A stretch of 6,268 bases of DNA, taken from NCBI GenBank assembly GCA_934168325.1, contig CAKPNG010000058.1:1-6268 (forward strand), in the 5' to 3' direction. This document shows, one piece after another, positions 5,767 to 6,268 of this stretch. The DNA is from an uncultured Bacilli bacterium (GTDB lineage Bacteria; Bacillota_I; Bacilli_A; RFN20; CAG-826). The notes beneath the pieces are model-generated. The model was given only the letters and a program-made list of their open reading frames with translations. It ran no database searches and was not told the origin of the DNA. Made by a program: the position numbers and the translations under genes. The stretch's first letter is position 1; every line of letters begins with the position of its first letter.

Positions 5767-6268
5767 CTAATGTTATTTCTTTCTCGTTTCTTAGTTTAAA
5801 TATTACATTACCATCTTTAGTAACAGTACATCTATCAACTAATTGATGGAATAAAGGCTCACTAAATTCTAATGGTAAATTATCTGATTTTTTAATAGTT
5901 TCAATGAAGGAGGAGATGCTTACTAATTTTGCTTTCCTTTTTTCATTTTCTTTAATCAATTCATTATATTTTTCTTTTAAATCATTATGTTTTTTAACAA
6001 GTGATTCATATTTAGTCATGTATTCATTTGCCGAAATAGAAGAATTAGATGCTCTTAAAGTATGATTATTTATAAGTTCATCAGTTTTCTTAATTTCATC
6101 TAAAATAAGCGTTAATTCATTTGAATCTATAGGTTTATATAAAGTATCTTTCATTAGCTCAAAATATTTAATTATAGCATTCTTTGACGTTATTGCACTA
6201 GTCAACGTTTTGTAGACAATTTTTAGAATTGCCCTTATTTTCTTTGCTTTTAATATCATTTTGTTTCT
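5759..6268 (-). CDS. C-terminal part of a large serine recombinase, N-terminus outside window
   Basis: Reading leftwards from the right edge, the frame is open to a TAG at 5759-5761. An ATG at 6257-6259 has open codons before it and no visible ribosome site, so the gene probably begins outside the window and the catalytic serine domain is missing. What remains (numbered from that ATG) is the part after the zinc-ribbon region. KIVYKTLTSAITSKNAIIKY (13-32) resembles the helix that opens this region. A Lys/Glu-rich coiled coil spans about 48-118. The ending FSEPLFHQLVDRCTVTKDG (132-150) and VIFKLRNEKEI is the conserved closing strand pair of TnpX/phage-integrase-type large serine recombinases. 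These enzymes cut and rejoin DNA at paired attachment sites to move phages and integrative elements. The first 25 codons lie in the terminal inverted repeat. No cysteine pair of the zinc ribbon is visible inside the repeat. An intact gene crossing the edge, a split gene and a remnant are all possible. Confidence 0.75.
   Translation of the reverse strand, partial: RNKMILKAKKIRAILKIVYKTLTSAITSKNAIIKYFELMKDTLYKPIDSNELTLILDEIKKTDELINNHTLRASNSSISANEYMTKYESLVKKHNDLKEKYNELIKENEKRKAKLVSISSFIETIKKSDNLPLEFSEPLFHQLVDRCTVTKDGNVIFKLRNEKEITLAI
6184..6208. promoter_or_regulatory. Small dyads spanning the repeat boundary on the right
   Basis: TTGAC (6184-6188) and GTCAA (6201-6205) form a 5-bp inverted pair centred next to the point where the two terminal sequences diverge (6193/6194). 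A second overlapping pair is ACGTT (6187-6191) / AACGT (6204-6208). Such dyads are what recombinase half-sites would look like, but they are short and could be chance. Confidence 0.25.
6194..6267 (-). repeat. Right arm of the 74-bp perfect terminal inverted repeat
   Basis: The reverse complement is identical to 1-74. It lies inside the recombinase reading frame, upstream of the coiled-coil part. Only one base (6268) of the window lies beyond it, so the true outer limit of the repeat is not visible. Confidence 0.97.

Overview
The window is AT-rich DNA from what looks like a low-GC Gram-positive bacterium (Bacillota, possibly an Erysipelotrichia- or RF39/Mollicute-related gut lineage). This placement is inference. 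It rests on the base composition, the Shine-Dalgarno sites, the codon choice (leucine is overwhelmingly TTA in several genes) and the gene families present. All recognised tryptophans are TGG and every gene reads well with the standard bacterial code, so the TGA=Trp code is not needed.

Layout, left to right. (1) 1-539: the in-frame tail of an unrecognised protein whose start lies outside the window. Its first 74 bases are an exact inverted copy of the other end of the window. (2) 712-1888: a GNAT-type acetyltransferase with a degenerate acetyl-CoA loop, followed closely by a six-helix membrane protein of unknown function, probably one transcription unit. (3) 1889-2329: a 441-base AT-rich gap with no gene, ending in a good promoter. 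(4) 2330-3923: a purine permease of the NCS2/AzgA-like (PbuG/PbuO) group with a strong terminator. (5) 3937-4095: a tRNA-Thr(GGT) with its own promoter and terminator. (6) 4096-4360: a leader carrying three copies of the 9-mer AATCGTTAA, one inverted, and a near-consensus promoter. (7) 4361-5743: a Schlafen-AlbA_2/HATPase/winged-helix regulator-like protein with a VGDN tandem-repeat hinge. (8) 5759-6268, minus strand and convergent with the previous gene: the C-terminal part of a large serine recombinase, running off the right edge.

The purine permease and tRNA look like ordinary chromosomal genes. The AlbA_2 gene and the recombinase tail look like accessory material. The most notable structure is the 74-bp inverted repeat at the two extreme ends. 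It encodes the same residues in the same frame on both sides and then runs into two unrelated C-termini: a recombinase tail on the right and an unknown domain on the left. This is what a DNA-inversion C-terminal switch would look like. It is also what a contig broken at a repeat, or a chimeric inverted join, would look like, and the window alone cannot decide between them. No CRISPR array, rRNA, recognised riboswitch or complete insertion sequence was seen.
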